Assembly: GCA_002396885.1 (NCBI GenBank)
Contig: DGXY01000127.1
Coordinates: 11,637-46,667, forward strand
DNA length: 35,031 nucleotides
Direction: 5' to 3'
Source: Akkermansiaceae bacterium UBA5020
GTDB lineage: Bacteria; Verrucomicrobiota; Verrucomicrobiia; Verrucomicrobiales; DEV007
Positions 23,445 through 31,165 of the stretch are shown one piece after another. The notes beneath the pieces were generated by a model, which saw nothing but the letters and a program-made list of their open reading frames with translations, did no database searches and was not told the origin of the DNA. The position numbers and the translations under genes were made by a program. How positions within the stretch are numbered: position 1 is the first letter of the stretch; each line of letters opens with the position of its first letter.

Positions 23445-26161
23445 TGTGGGGCGGGCGTTGGCTTGTCTCCGGGCAGGGGAATCTGCTTCTCTTTCGGCTC
23501 CTCTTTGGGCGTGGAAGGGACAGGTGCTGGTGCGGGCACTGGTGACGCCGCGGGTGGCGTGGCTACAGGAGTCGTCGGCCTCCCATCGACAATCTCGATC
23601 AGCATCCCATGCGCTTCGCGATATCGCGGCGAATCGGCAAGGGCGTCGAGGAGGTGGCGTTTCGCGGCGGCCGGATCGTCGCCTTTCAAGTTCCGCGCGA
23701 GGCGGAAGCGCACCTCCGACGGGTTGGCGGGATTGAGGCGCAGGGCATTTTCAAACGACCTCACCGCGAGGGCTGGCTGCGCCTTGGCCTCATGGGCGCA
23801 GCCGCTGCAGTAGTGAATGCGCTCGGTGAAGGGATTGATCGCCAGTCCGCGCGCGGCGTTGGCGATGACGCCGTCCCAGTTGCCCTTTTCAAAGTTCACT
23901 TCGATGAGGCGCTGGTAAGCCTGGAAGGCCTCGGCCGATTTTGCGGCGAGCAGCTCCAGCACGGTGGCCTCGCCGACCGCGTCTTCTTTGCTCCGCAGAG
24001 CGAGCGCCTTGAGGGTGTAGCCGTTGCCTTGGCCGGTGTACTCGGGGAGCAGGGTGATGAAGGCATCGGCCGACTCGATCGCGGCATCCCAGTTTTTTGC
24101 TTCGAGAAGCTGTTCGGTAAGGAGGCGGCGCGCCTCGAAATGGTTCGGGTGATCCTTCAGGTAGGAGGCGATCGAAAGAAGGGCGCGGGGATTCATCTCC
24201 TCGGGCTTCGGTTTGGTCCAGTCGACGCCGGGTCCATAGGCCTCGGCCAGCTTCGTGGCGAAGAGGGCGAAGGACGTTTCGAATTCCTCCATCGGCACGG
24301 TGTGGCGGGCGATGGCATCATTCACGAGGGCCCCTTCGCCGAGATCGGCGAGGATGGCGCGCAGCTTTTCGAGGCCATAAGTCTCGACGAGGTGTTCGAC
24401 GACGAGCATGCTCTGGTAGTAGGCGAACATCACCGCCATCGAGTCCTTCGCTTGGAAGAAGGCCTGGCTCATGTCGCCGACGGGGGTGAGGGCGTTTTCC
24501 TCGAGGATCATCTTCCGGTAATCGGGATTCATCTCCTGACCCCAGTTCGCCTGGCGCTGTTTTTCCTCGTAGACAGAGATGCCCTCGCTGAGCCAGCGCG
24601 GCATCTTGTTTTTCGTCGCGGTGAGCGTGATGACGTGGCAATACTCGTGCCAAAGGGTCGCCTCCCAGTTGCTCTTCGCGGCGGTGATGCTGCCCGGGCT
24701 GTTCATCGTCACGACGGATCCGAAACAGACGCCGAGAAGCCCGTCGCCGCCGAGCGAGCCGAAGGAACGGATCGCGAAATCCTGCTGATCGGGGTAGAAC
24801 TCGACGAGGGTGGGATGGTCGATGATGAGACCGTATTTCTCACCCAGCGCCTTTTTGGCTTCTGTCAGGATTTCGACGACGCGTTCGCCGTAGATTTCGG
24901 CTTCTTCGGGAGGGAGGCGGATGATGAAGTCGGGCGTCTTGACCGAGGTGAAGCTGGCGATCTCCTTTTCGAGGACCTCGAGATTGAAGGCGAGGACGTT
25001 GTAGGGATCGGCGGCGGCAACTTCCTTGGCGAGGGGCCACGCCGCGTCGACACGGCCGAGGCGCAGGTAGTCGAGGGCGAGCTGTAGTTTTGCGGGGAGA
25101 AAGCCGGGATCGAAGGCGAGGGCGCGCTTTTGGGCCTCGGCGCCCTCCTCGTAGCGATACTTGCGCGAGAGGACGCGGCCGATGAGGTAATCGATCTCGG
25201 GATTGTCCTTCCACACGGAGAGGGCGATCCCGCGGGCCTGTTCGAAGGCGGTGTGATCGTTGCGCTCGAGCTCGGCGAGGATGGCGCGGTAGGAGTGGGC
25301 CTCGGGATGGCGGGGGTTGACCGACTCGACGAGATTGAGCAGCTCGGCCGCGGCCTCGTATTGCTCGAAATTGATCGCCGATTCGGCCTGGAGAAGGAGC
25401 GCGCCGAAATGCAGCGGTGCCTCGGCCCGGGTTTTCTCAAGGTAGGTGGTGCCGGCCTCGCGATCCGAGGGAAAAAGCGCCTTGGCCATTCCAAAGAGGG
25501 CCTCGGGGTTCGTCGGGGCGAGTTTGAGGGCCTCACCATAACTTTCCGCGGCCTTTTTCAGGTCTTCCTTCGCCTCGGCGAGCCGCGCGGAGGCGAGATG
25601 GGCTTCGAGGAGTCCGGGTGGGACTTCCTTGCCTTTCGGCTGCACCCTTTTCGCTGGTCCGAAATATTGCTCGATGACTTTCGAAGGATCGGCTCCGAGG
25701 ATGAGCGCGGCTTCGCCGAGGTGAACGAGGTCGAGGGTGGAGCGCTCTTTTTTAGGGACCGCTTTGGCGGCAAGATTGAGATCGGCGAGGCGGGCGGCGG
25801 CATCTTCCTTGTAACCGTGGATTTTGAAAAAGCGGTGAAGTCGCAGGAGGGCTCCGAGATCCTCGCGGAAGCGTTCGGCGGTTTTTTTCGCTTCGTCGTA
25901 GGCCTCCTCGTAGCGGCCGATCGCGGCGAGGGCCTCGAAATGGAGAACACGCCACTCCCACGAGGGCTGGCCGCGCCGGTCCGCATATTCGCAGACCTGA
26001 ATGACGATGTCATAGCGGCCCTGGCTGAAGATCTCGCGGACCTTGGGCAGATTGTCTTCGTCGAAGTAGCGTTTGTAGTCGGCCTGCGCCCGGAGAGGAG
26101 AGGGAAAAGCGATCAGGATCGCCGAGAGGAACAGCAGGAGCGCTACGAGCCGTTGTATCAT
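23441..26161 (-). CDS. Exported TPR protein with gluzincin peptidase domain
   Basis: 906 residues from the ATG at 26161, where the signal peptide (MIQRLVALLLFLSAILIAF, ending near RAQA) begins; the frame is open further upstream but without a sensible leader. Many TPR helices fill about 30-400 and 600-860. In the middle is a zinc-peptidase site HEYCH (His505, Glu506, His509) with a third ligand Glu526 in WLSEGISVYEE, as in the peptidase MA-like gluzincins. The C-terminal 50 residues are Pro/Ala-rich. It is probably periplasmic or lipid-side, with an unknown substrate. It overlaps the dehydratase-like gene by 4 bases, and a WYL regulator is divergent upstream. Confidence 0.87.
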   Translation of the reverse strand: MIQRLVALLLFLSAILIAFPSPLRAQADYKRYFDEDNLPKVREIFSQGRYDIVIQVCEYADRRGQPSWEWRVLHFEALAAIGRYEEAYDEAKKTAERFREDLGALLRLHRFFKIHGYKEDAAARLADLNLAAKAVPKKERSTLDLVHLGEAALILGADPSKVIEQYFGPAKRVQPKGKEVPPGLLEAHLASARLAEAKEDLKKAAESYGEALKLAPTNPEALFGMAKALFPSDREAGTTYLEKTRAEAPLHFGALLLQAESAINFEQYEAAAELLNLVESVNPRHPEAHSYRAILAELERNDHTAFEQARGIALSVWKDNPEIDYLIGRVLSRKYRYEEGAEAQKRALAFDPGFLPAKLQLALDYLRLGRVDAAWPLAKEVAAADPYNVLAFNLEVLEKEIASFTSVKTPDFIIRLPPEEAEIYGERVVEILTEAKKALGEKYGLIIDHPTLVEFYPDQQDFAIRSFGSLGGDGLLGVCFGSVVTMNSPGSITAAKSNWEATLWHEYCHVITLTATKNKMPRWLSEGISVYEEKQRQANWGQEMNPDYRKMILEENALTPVGDMSQAFFQAKDSMAVMFAYYQSMLVVEHLVETYGLEKLRAILADLGEGALVNDAIARHTVPMEEFETSFALFATKLAEAYGPGVDWTKPKPEEMNPRALLSIASYLKDHPNHFEARRLLTEQLLEAKNWDAAIESADAFITLLPEYTGQGNGYTLKALALRSKEDAVGEATVLELLAAKSAEAFQAYQRLIEVNFEKGNWDGVIANAARGLAINPFTERIHYCSGCAHEAKAQPALAVRSFENALRLNPANPSEVRFRLARNLKGDDPAAAKRHLLDALADSPRYREAHGMLIEIVDGRPTTPVATPPAASPVPAPAPVPSTPKEEPKEKQIPLPGDKPTPAPQ

Positions 26162-26406
26162 GATTGCCAATAGACAGGAGTTTTGTCCGCTCGTAAAGCC
26201 CGCGCCCGTGGCCGAAGCACGCCGTGTCGACAGCGAAATCAAAGAGCCCACCGGAGGCGGCTCCGCCAGAAGTGAAGGAGCCCGGCGGCACGGCCTGGGT
26301 CCGCCTTTCCCTCCCGGTGTCGGCGATCGAGCACCGCAGCCGGGTAGAATACCGCGTTGACCTGCCGAAGTCCTGGCGACACCTTCCGACTTTCATCACA
26401 ACGGAG

Positions 26407-27426
26407 ATGGCGAAAGAGGATTCGATCAAAGCCCAAGGCACAAGGCGTCCGCTCGAGCGCGTCCTGCGCATCCACGAGATGGTCTCGCGCGGGACCTTGC
26501 CGAACTGCAGCACGATCGCGCGCGAGCTCGAGGTGAACCGCAAGACGATCCAGCGGGACCTCAACTTCATGCGCGAAGAGCTCGAACTGCCCCTCGAGTA
26601 TGACGAGACCTCGCACGGCTACTTCTACTCGCGGCCGGTCAGCGATTTCCCTTTTTTAAAGACCACTTCGGAGGATCTCGTCGCCCTCATTCTCGCACGG
26701 AATGCCCTCGGTCCGATGAAAGGCTCGGCCCTCGAAGCCTCGTTGCGGAGCGGCTTTCAGCGCCTCCTCGCTGGGATGAGCGATCGCGTTACGATCCCCT
26801 GGTCCGAGCTCGACCAGGCCTTCTCCGTGAAATCCGTCGGCATGACCGAGCGTGATGCCTTTCTTTTCGACCGCCTCGCCAAGGCTGTGCTCGAAAGCCG
26901 CGAACTGCATTTTGAATACCGCAAACTCGCCGATGAAAAACCCGCCAAACGCCGGCTCCAGCCCTACCACCTCGCCGAGATCGATGGAGGGTGGTATCTG
27001 ATCGGGCACGATCTCGACCGCGATGCGCGCCGCACCTTCGCGGTCCAGCGGATGCGCGCGGTGCATCTCACCGCCAAGCGCTTCGTCCGCTCGCGCGACT
27101 TCCGGCTCGAGGACCATTTTGCCGGCAGTTTCGGGGTCTGGGCGGGCGAGGACCGCGGAGGTGCTGCCTATCGCGTGAAGATCCGTTTCAAGGGCTTCGC
27201 CGCCCGCATCGTCGCCGAGCGGCGCTGGCATCCCAGTCAGGAAATCGTCGAGATCGAGCCTGGCGGATCCGTCATCGAGATCACCATCACCCTCTCTGCG
27301 CTGGAAGACATCGCCCGCTGGATCCTCGGCTTCGGAGCCCAGGCCGAAGCCCTCGAGCCGCCCGAGTTGCGCGAACTCGTCGCCGGAGAATTGAAGCGGG
27401 CCGAAAAGATTTATCGCAAAAAGTGA
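26407..27426 (+). CDS. WYL-domain transcriptional regulator
   Basis: 339 residues from the ATG at 26407. The frame is open from 26224, but the extra 61 residues are not typical and the helix-turn-helix begins soon after 26407. The N-terminal HTH is PLERVLRIHEMVSRGTLPNC with IARELEVNRKTIQRDL (about 15-50). The WYL domain includes LHFEYRKLADEKPAKRRLQP and YHLAEIDGGWYLIGHDLD, in which the WYL triad itself is present. A C-terminal WCX-like region follows. WYL proteins are ligand-responsive DNA-binding regulators, often of stress or DNA-damage genes. Divergence from the TPR/peptidase gene (245-base gap) makes that gene a possible target. Confidence 0.9.
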   Translation: MAKEDSIKAQGTRRPLERVLRIHEMVSRGTLPNCSTIARELEVNRKTIQRDLNFMREELELPLEYDETSHGYFYSRPVSDFPFLKTTSEDLVALILARNALGPMKGSALEASLRSGFQRLLAGMSDRVTIPWSELDQAFSVKSVGMTERDAFLFDRLAKAVLESRELHFEYRKLADEKPAKRRLQPYHLAEIDGGWYLIGHDLDRDARRTFAVQRMRAVHLTAKRFVRSRDFRLEDHFAGSFGVWAGEDRGGAAYRVKIRFKGFAARIVAERRWHPSQEIVEIEPGGSVIEITITLSALEDIARWILGFGAQAEALEPPELRELVAGELKRAEKIYRKK

Positions 27427-27446
27427 TCCCCCTGCGCCCCGAATGT

Positions 27447-27469
27447 CCCACCCCCCGGGTTAGGGTGGG
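27447..27469. promoter_or_regulatory. Hairpin immediately before a start codon
   Basis: CCCACCC (27447-27453) and GGGTGGG (27463-27469) form a perfect 7-bp stem with a 9-base loop. It ends 3 bases before the ATG at 27473 and begins 20 bases after the WYL stop. It could terminate WYL transcription weakly (no T-tract) or occlude the ribosome entry site of the downstream gene. Confidence 0.45.
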
Positions 27470-27472
27470 CTC

Positions 27473-27862
27473 ATGAAAATTCGTCTCCAGTCCAAACCCG
27501 TCGTTTCCGCCTCCGCTCTTGTTTCCGCTCCCGTCAAAAGCCGGATCGACCGTTCTGCCTCATCCGACCGGCCGGTTAAAGGTTTGGAAAGCGGACTCCT
27601 CCGCCTTTGTGAAGACGTCGCGGGCAGTCTCCTCCGTCGTCATCTCGAGACCGGCGACGCGGTGCGGAGCGTGCGCGAGATGCGGCGAACGCTCCTCCAG
27701 GTTCTCCCCGGTTGCGACGAAACCCGCGCCGGATGGATCGTCGATCTGGCCCTCGAGTTGATCCATGTGAAGGCCAAGGGGCAATTCAAACGCAACGCTC
27801 TCGAGCTGAGTGAACTGATCGCCCGGGCCGGGAATCAACTGCGCGAGGTGCGTGATAACTGA
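27473..27862 (+). CDS. Hypothetical protein
   Basis: 129 residues with a basic, Ser/Val-rich N-terminus (residues 1-35, low complexity) followed by a helical domain (LLRLCEDVAGSLLRRHLETG, then VREMRRTLLQVLPGCDE). No signal peptide, membrane segment or catalytic motif is visible. I do not recognise the family. It lies 46 bases after the WYL regulator and could be co-expressed. A hairpin directly precedes its start. Confidence 0.6.
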   Translation: MKIRLQSKPVVSASALVSAPVKSRIDRSASSDRPVKGLESGLLRLCEDVAGSLLRRHLETGDAVRSVREMRRTLLQVLPGCDETRAGWIVDLALELIHVKAKGQFKRNALELSELIARAGNQLREVRDN

Positions 27863-27960
27863 TCGAAGGGGCCATTGGTCGAGAGACTTTCGGAAAATGC
27901 CGCTTGAAACGAGGCCGGGGGGAGTTGACAGATAGAGTTCTCGTCGGTCCACGACAACGG

Positions 27961-28034
27961 CGGGGCGTAGCACAGCCTGGTAGTGCGCCTGTTTTGGGAA
28001 CAGGAGGTCGCTGGTTCGAATCCAGTCGCCCCGA
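27961..28034 (+). tRNA. tRNA-Pro (anticodon UGG)
   Basis: A full cloverleaf is readable. The acceptor stem is CGGGGCG (27961-27967) with CGCCCCG (28027-28033) and discriminator A28034. The D arm is GCAC...GTGC. The anticodon stem CCTGT/ACAGG encloses the loop TTTGGGA, with anticodon TGG at 27995-27997. The T arm is CTGG TTCGAAT CCAG. The 3' CCA is not encoded. The 3' end is echoed in the downstream tandem repeats. Confidence 0.97.
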
Positions 28035-28348
28035 CTCTTTTCCGCGACGCGGAAAAGCAAAAAGAAAAGACCTGGATGAGAACCACTCGTGGTTCGAGCC
28101 GGAGCGAGCCATGGCGAGCGGAGTCAGGCTGCGCCTCGCGAGGCCAATCCAGTCGCCGCTGCGCGGGGCCCCCGACTCTTTTCCGCGACGCGGAAAAGCA
28201 AAAAGAAAAGACCCTGGATGAGAACTACTCGTGGTTCGAGCCGGAGCGAGCCATGGCGAGCGGAGTCAGGCTGCGCCTCGCGAAGCCAATCCAGTCGCCG
28301 CTGCGCGGGGCCCCCGACTCTTTTCCGCCCCGCGGAAAAGCAAAAAGA
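28032..28348. repeat. About 141-bp tandem repeats downstream of tRNA-Pro
   Basis: Unit 1 spans 28032-28172 (141 bp) and unit 2 spans 28173-28314 (142 bp). They are nearly identical, with a few substitutions and one inserted C. A truncated third unit covers 28315-28348. Each unit opens with CGACTC and a strong hairpin, CTTTTCCGCG and CGCGGAAAAG around one base. Each ends with AATCCAGTCGCC, an exact copy of the tRNA-Pro 3' segment: 28019-28030 in the tRNA, 28146-28157 and 28288-28299 in the repeats. The repeat copies carry a 14-base insertion after it. The 407 bases between the tRNA and thrS contain no gene apart from this array. Confidence 0.85.
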
Positions 28349-28441
28349 CAACTCTCGGCCGGTGGCGTTTCAGGTGTCGACCTTTCCTCTTGGTATTCGA
28401 CATAAAGTGGATAGGTTACGGGCTCCAAACTTCCCCGTCCC

Positions 28442-30328
28442 ATGCCGGATACCCAAGAGCCCCAGCGAAAAACGCTCGAAGAGCGCGATCAAATGTCCGA
28501 CCTCGAGCGTCTGCGACACTCGACCGCCCACGTCCTCGCCACGGCGATCGCCAAACTCTGGCCGGATGCCCAGTTTGCGGCCGGACCTCCGGTGGAGAAC
28601 GGATTCTATTACGACGTTGATCTTTCCCACCGCATCACGCCCGACGATTTTCCCAAGATCGAAGAGGAAATGACCCGCATCGTGAAGGAGAACCAGGTTT
28701 TTGAAAAGGTCGAGGTCTCCCGTGCCGAAGCTTTCGAACTCGCGCAGAAGGGTCGCCTCGCCGCCCTCGGCGATCGCGAGGTGCCTAGCCGCTTCAAGGT
28801 CGATCTGCTCCAGGACATCCCCGAGGGTGAAGCGATCTCGCTCTTCAAGAACGGCGATTTCTGGGATCTCTGCGCCGGACCCCACGTCCCGCGCACCGGG
28901 AATTGCAAGGCCTTCAAGGTGATGAGTGTGGCGAGCGCTTTTTACAAGGGTGACGCCGCCAATCCGCAGCTCCAGCGCGTCTATGGCACTGCTTTCAAAA
29001 ACCGGACCGAGCTCGAGGAGCATCTCGTGCGCCTCGAAGAGGCCAAGTTGCGCGACCACCGCAAGCTCGGCAAAGAGCTCGATCTCTTCCACATCGACGA
29101 GGCCGTGGGGCAGGGGCTGATCCTCTGGAAACCCAACGGTTCCGTGGTCCGGATCGAGCTGCAGAAATTCATCAGCGAGCATCTCGAGCGCCAGGGTTAC
29201 AGCCAGGTCTTCACCCCTCACATCGGCAAGCTCGGGCTCTACCGCACCTCGGGTCACTTCCCGTATTACGCAGAGTCGCAGTTTCCCCCAGTGATCGAGC
29301 GTGAAAGCCTCAAGGCCCTCGCCGAGGAAGGTTGTGGCTGCGGCGAACTCTCCAATCGCCTCGAGTCCGGCGAAATCGACGGCTTCCTCCTGAAGCCGAT
29401 GAACTGCCCCCACCACATCAAGATCTTCCAGAGCAATCACCACAGCTATCGCGACCTTCCCGTCCGTCTCGCGGAGTTCGGCACGGTCTATCGATGGGAG
29501 CAGTCGGGCGAGCTCGGAGGCATGACCCGCGTGCGCTGTTTCACGCAGGATGATGCCCACCTTTTCTGTACCGAGGATCAGGTGCGCGATGAAATCATCG
29601 GCTGTCTCGAGCTTGTCAAAATCGTGCTCGGCACCCTCGGGATGTCCGATTACCGGGTTCGGGTCGGCTTGCGTGATCCCGATTCCAGCAAATATGTCGG
29701 CGATCCCGAGAAGTGGGACCGCGCCGAAGCCGCCCTGCGCGAGGCGGCGGCGACGCTTGGCACCTCCTTTACCGAAGAGCCCGGCGAGGCCGCTTTCTAC
29801 GGTCCGAAGATCGACTTCGTCGTGAAGGATGTGATCGGCCGCGAATGGCAACTCGGCACTGTGCAGGTCGACTACAATCTGCCCGAGCGATTCGGTCTCG
29901 AATACATCGGGTCCGACAATGCGCCGCACCGTCCCGTGATGATCCATCGTGCGCCTTTCGGGTCGATGGAGCGCTTCGTCGGCGTGCTCATCGAGCACTT
30001 CGCCGGCAAGTTCCCGACCTGGCTTGCTCCCGAGCAGGTCCGCGTCCTCCCGATCTCGGAGAAGTTCGACGAGACCGCTCGCGAGGTGGTGGCGACCCTC
30101 CGCGCCGAGGGCGTGCGAGTGACGATCGACGATTCGAGTGACAAGGTCGGGGCGAAAATTCGTCTTGCCCAGTTGGCGCGAATTCCGTATATGTTGGTCA
30201 TCGGCGCAAAAGAACAGGAATCGAACCAAGTTTCCGTCCGTCACCGCGAGCGCGGCGACGAGGGCGCTATCGCTGTCGGCGAGTTTCGCGATCGGGTCGT
30301 CGCTGAGATTCGCTCGCGTTCCCTATGA
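28442..30328 (+). CDS. thrS: Threonine--tRNA ligase
   Basis: 628 residues. The editing domain comes first: His26 and His30 in RHSTAHVLA, then Cys144 and His148 in CAGPHVPRTG. The class II catalytic core has KPMNCPHHIKIF (zinc Cys), YRWEQSGELGGMTRVR (motif 2 region) and HRAPFGSMERFVGVLIEH (motif 3). The C-terminal anticodon-binding domain runs from about 525. The N-terminal TGS domain of the E. coli enzyme is absent. Length is kept up by an insertion of about 30 residues (285-318) carrying Cys298 and Cys300 before the zinc Cys. The gene precedes infC, the classical order. The start ATG lies behind a C-rich tract without Shine-Dalgarno. Confidence 0.95.
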   Translation: MPDTQEPQRKTLEERDQMSDLERLRHSTAHVLATAIAKLWPDAQFAAGPPVENGFYYDVDLSHRITPDDFPKIEEEMTRIVKENQVFEKVEVSRAEAFELAQKGRLAALGDREVPSRFKVDLLQDIPEGEAISLFKNGDFWDLCAGPHVPRTGNCKAFKVMSVASAFYKGDAANPQLQRVYGTAFKNRTELEEHLVRLEEAKLRDHRKLGKELDLFHIDEAVGQGLILWKPNGSVVRIELQKFISEHLERQGYSQVFTPHIGKLGLYRTSGHFPYYAESQFPPVIERESLKALAEEGCGCGELSNRLESGEIDGFLLKPMNCPHHIKIFQSNHHSYRDLPVRLAEFGTVYRWEQSGELGGMTRVRCFTQDDAHLFCTEDQVRDEIIGCLELVKIVLGTLGMSDYRVRVGLRDPDSSKYVGDPEKWDRAEAALREAAATLGTSFTEEPGEAAFYGPKIDFVVKDVIGREWQLGTVQVDYNLPERFGLEYIGSDNAPHRPVMIHRAPFGSMERFVGVLIEHFAGKFPTWLAPEQVRVLPISEKFDETAREVVATLRAEGVRVTIDDSSDKVGAKIRLAQLARIPYMLVIGAKEQESNQVSVRHRERGDEGAIAVGEFRDRVVAEIRSRSL

Positions 30329-30392
30329 TACGGGTGCTCCAGCCACTGACCCTGAATCCCGGTTCCCCACGGATCCGATTCCCTTTCGCCTT

Positions 30393-30451
30393 CCGGAGCT
30401 CTCTCCGGGGGCAATGCCCAACCCCAAACCTGCCGGAGGTATACTGCCATC
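30393..30451 (+). promoter_or_regulatory. infC leader: GGAGG, AUC start and competing hairpin
   Basis: GGAGG at 30435-30439 is followed by 9 bases and ATC at 30449, ideal ribosome-binding geometry, whereas the ATG at 30464 is 24 bases away. CCGGAG at 30393-30398 pairs with CTCCGG at 30403-30408 around a CTCT loop. The same CTCCGG is fully complementary to CCGGAG at 30433-30438, which contains the Shine-Dalgarno. The two pairings exclude each other, so the leader could switch infC translation on or off. The structure is predicted by eye. Confidence 0.55.
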
Positions 30452-31165
30452 GCTAGCCAACCCATGAAACGCCGGCCCCGTCCCCCAAGGACGCGGGTGA
30501 ACGACAAGATCCGCTGCCCGGAGATCCGAGTGATCTACGGAGAGCATAACGTGGTCCTGCCGACCTGGAAGGCCTTGAACAAGGCCAAGGACCTCGGCCT
30601 CGACCTCGTCGAGATCGCTCCCAACGCGAAGCCGCCCGTGTGCCGCATCGTCGACTACGGGAAGTTCAAATACGAGCAGTCCAAGCAGAAGAAGTCGGAC
30701 AAGCCGAAGAAGCGCGAAAAAGAGGTCAAATTCCGCGTCAACATCGATCCGCACGATTATGCGATCAAGATGATGCACGCCGAGGACTTCCTCGCCCACG
30801 GTTTCAAGGTCCGCATCCAGCTGCAGTTCAAGGGACGCCAGATGGCGCACAAGGAACTCGGTTTCGACCTCATGGAAAAGGTCAAGATCGACCTCTCCGG
30901 CATGGCCCACATTGATCTCGAGCCCAAGCTGAACAACCGGAACATCCTCATGATGGTCTCCCCGCTCCCTGCCGAAAAGCAGCGGCGCAAGTTCCGCAAG
31001 GATGGCGAAATCGTCGATCTCACCGAGGCCGATGCCGCGATGGAGGCCTACGACGACGATGATGACGACGACGAGGACTACGATCACGACGAGGAGGACG
31101 ATGACTCCTCCGACTCGGACGACGCTGGCGAAGCCGGAGATTCCGGCGACGACGACGCAAAGTGA
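30449..31165 (+). CDS. infC: Translation initiation factor IF-3 with acidic tail
   Basis: 238 residues if translation begins at ATC 30449, or 233 from the ATG at 30464. The N-terminal domain (TRVNDKIRCPEIRVI, then DLVEIAPNAKPPVCRIVDYG), the Lys-rich linker and the C-terminal domain (VKFRVNIDPHDYAIKMMHAE, then FKGRQMAHKELG) are complete IF-3. About 40 residues after the usual end are almost entirely Asp, Glu and Ser. IF-3 binds the 30S subunit and discriminates start codons, and in E. coli it autoregulates through its own AUU start. The AUC start proposed here fits that logic. rpmI and rplT, usual downstream partners, are absent. Confidence 0.95.
   Translation: MASQPMKRRPRPPRTRVNDKIRCPEIRVIYGEHNVVLPTWKALNKAKDLGLDLVEIAPNAKPPVCRIVDYGKFKYEQSKQKKSDKPKKREKEVKFRVNIDPHDYAIKMMHAEDFLAHGFKVRIQLQFKGRQMAHKELGFDLMEKVKIDLSGMAHIDLEPKLNNRNILMMVSPLPAEKQRRKFRKDGEIVDLTEADAAMEAYDDDDDDDEDYDHDEEDDDSSDSDDAGEAGDSGDDDAK

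Noticed and set aside
27835..28086. Minus-strand frame reading GATGFEPATSCSQNRR across the tRNA
   Set aside because: This is a classic spurious translation of the antisense of a tRNA gene, often deposited as a protein but not real.
28089..28673. Open frames through the tandem repeats
   Set aside because: They arise from the repeat unit itself (repeated GASHGERSQAAPREANP) and run into thrS out of frame.
28370..30244. 624-codon minus-strand frame opposite thrS
   Set aside because: Antisense to an unambiguous ThrRS; no domain.
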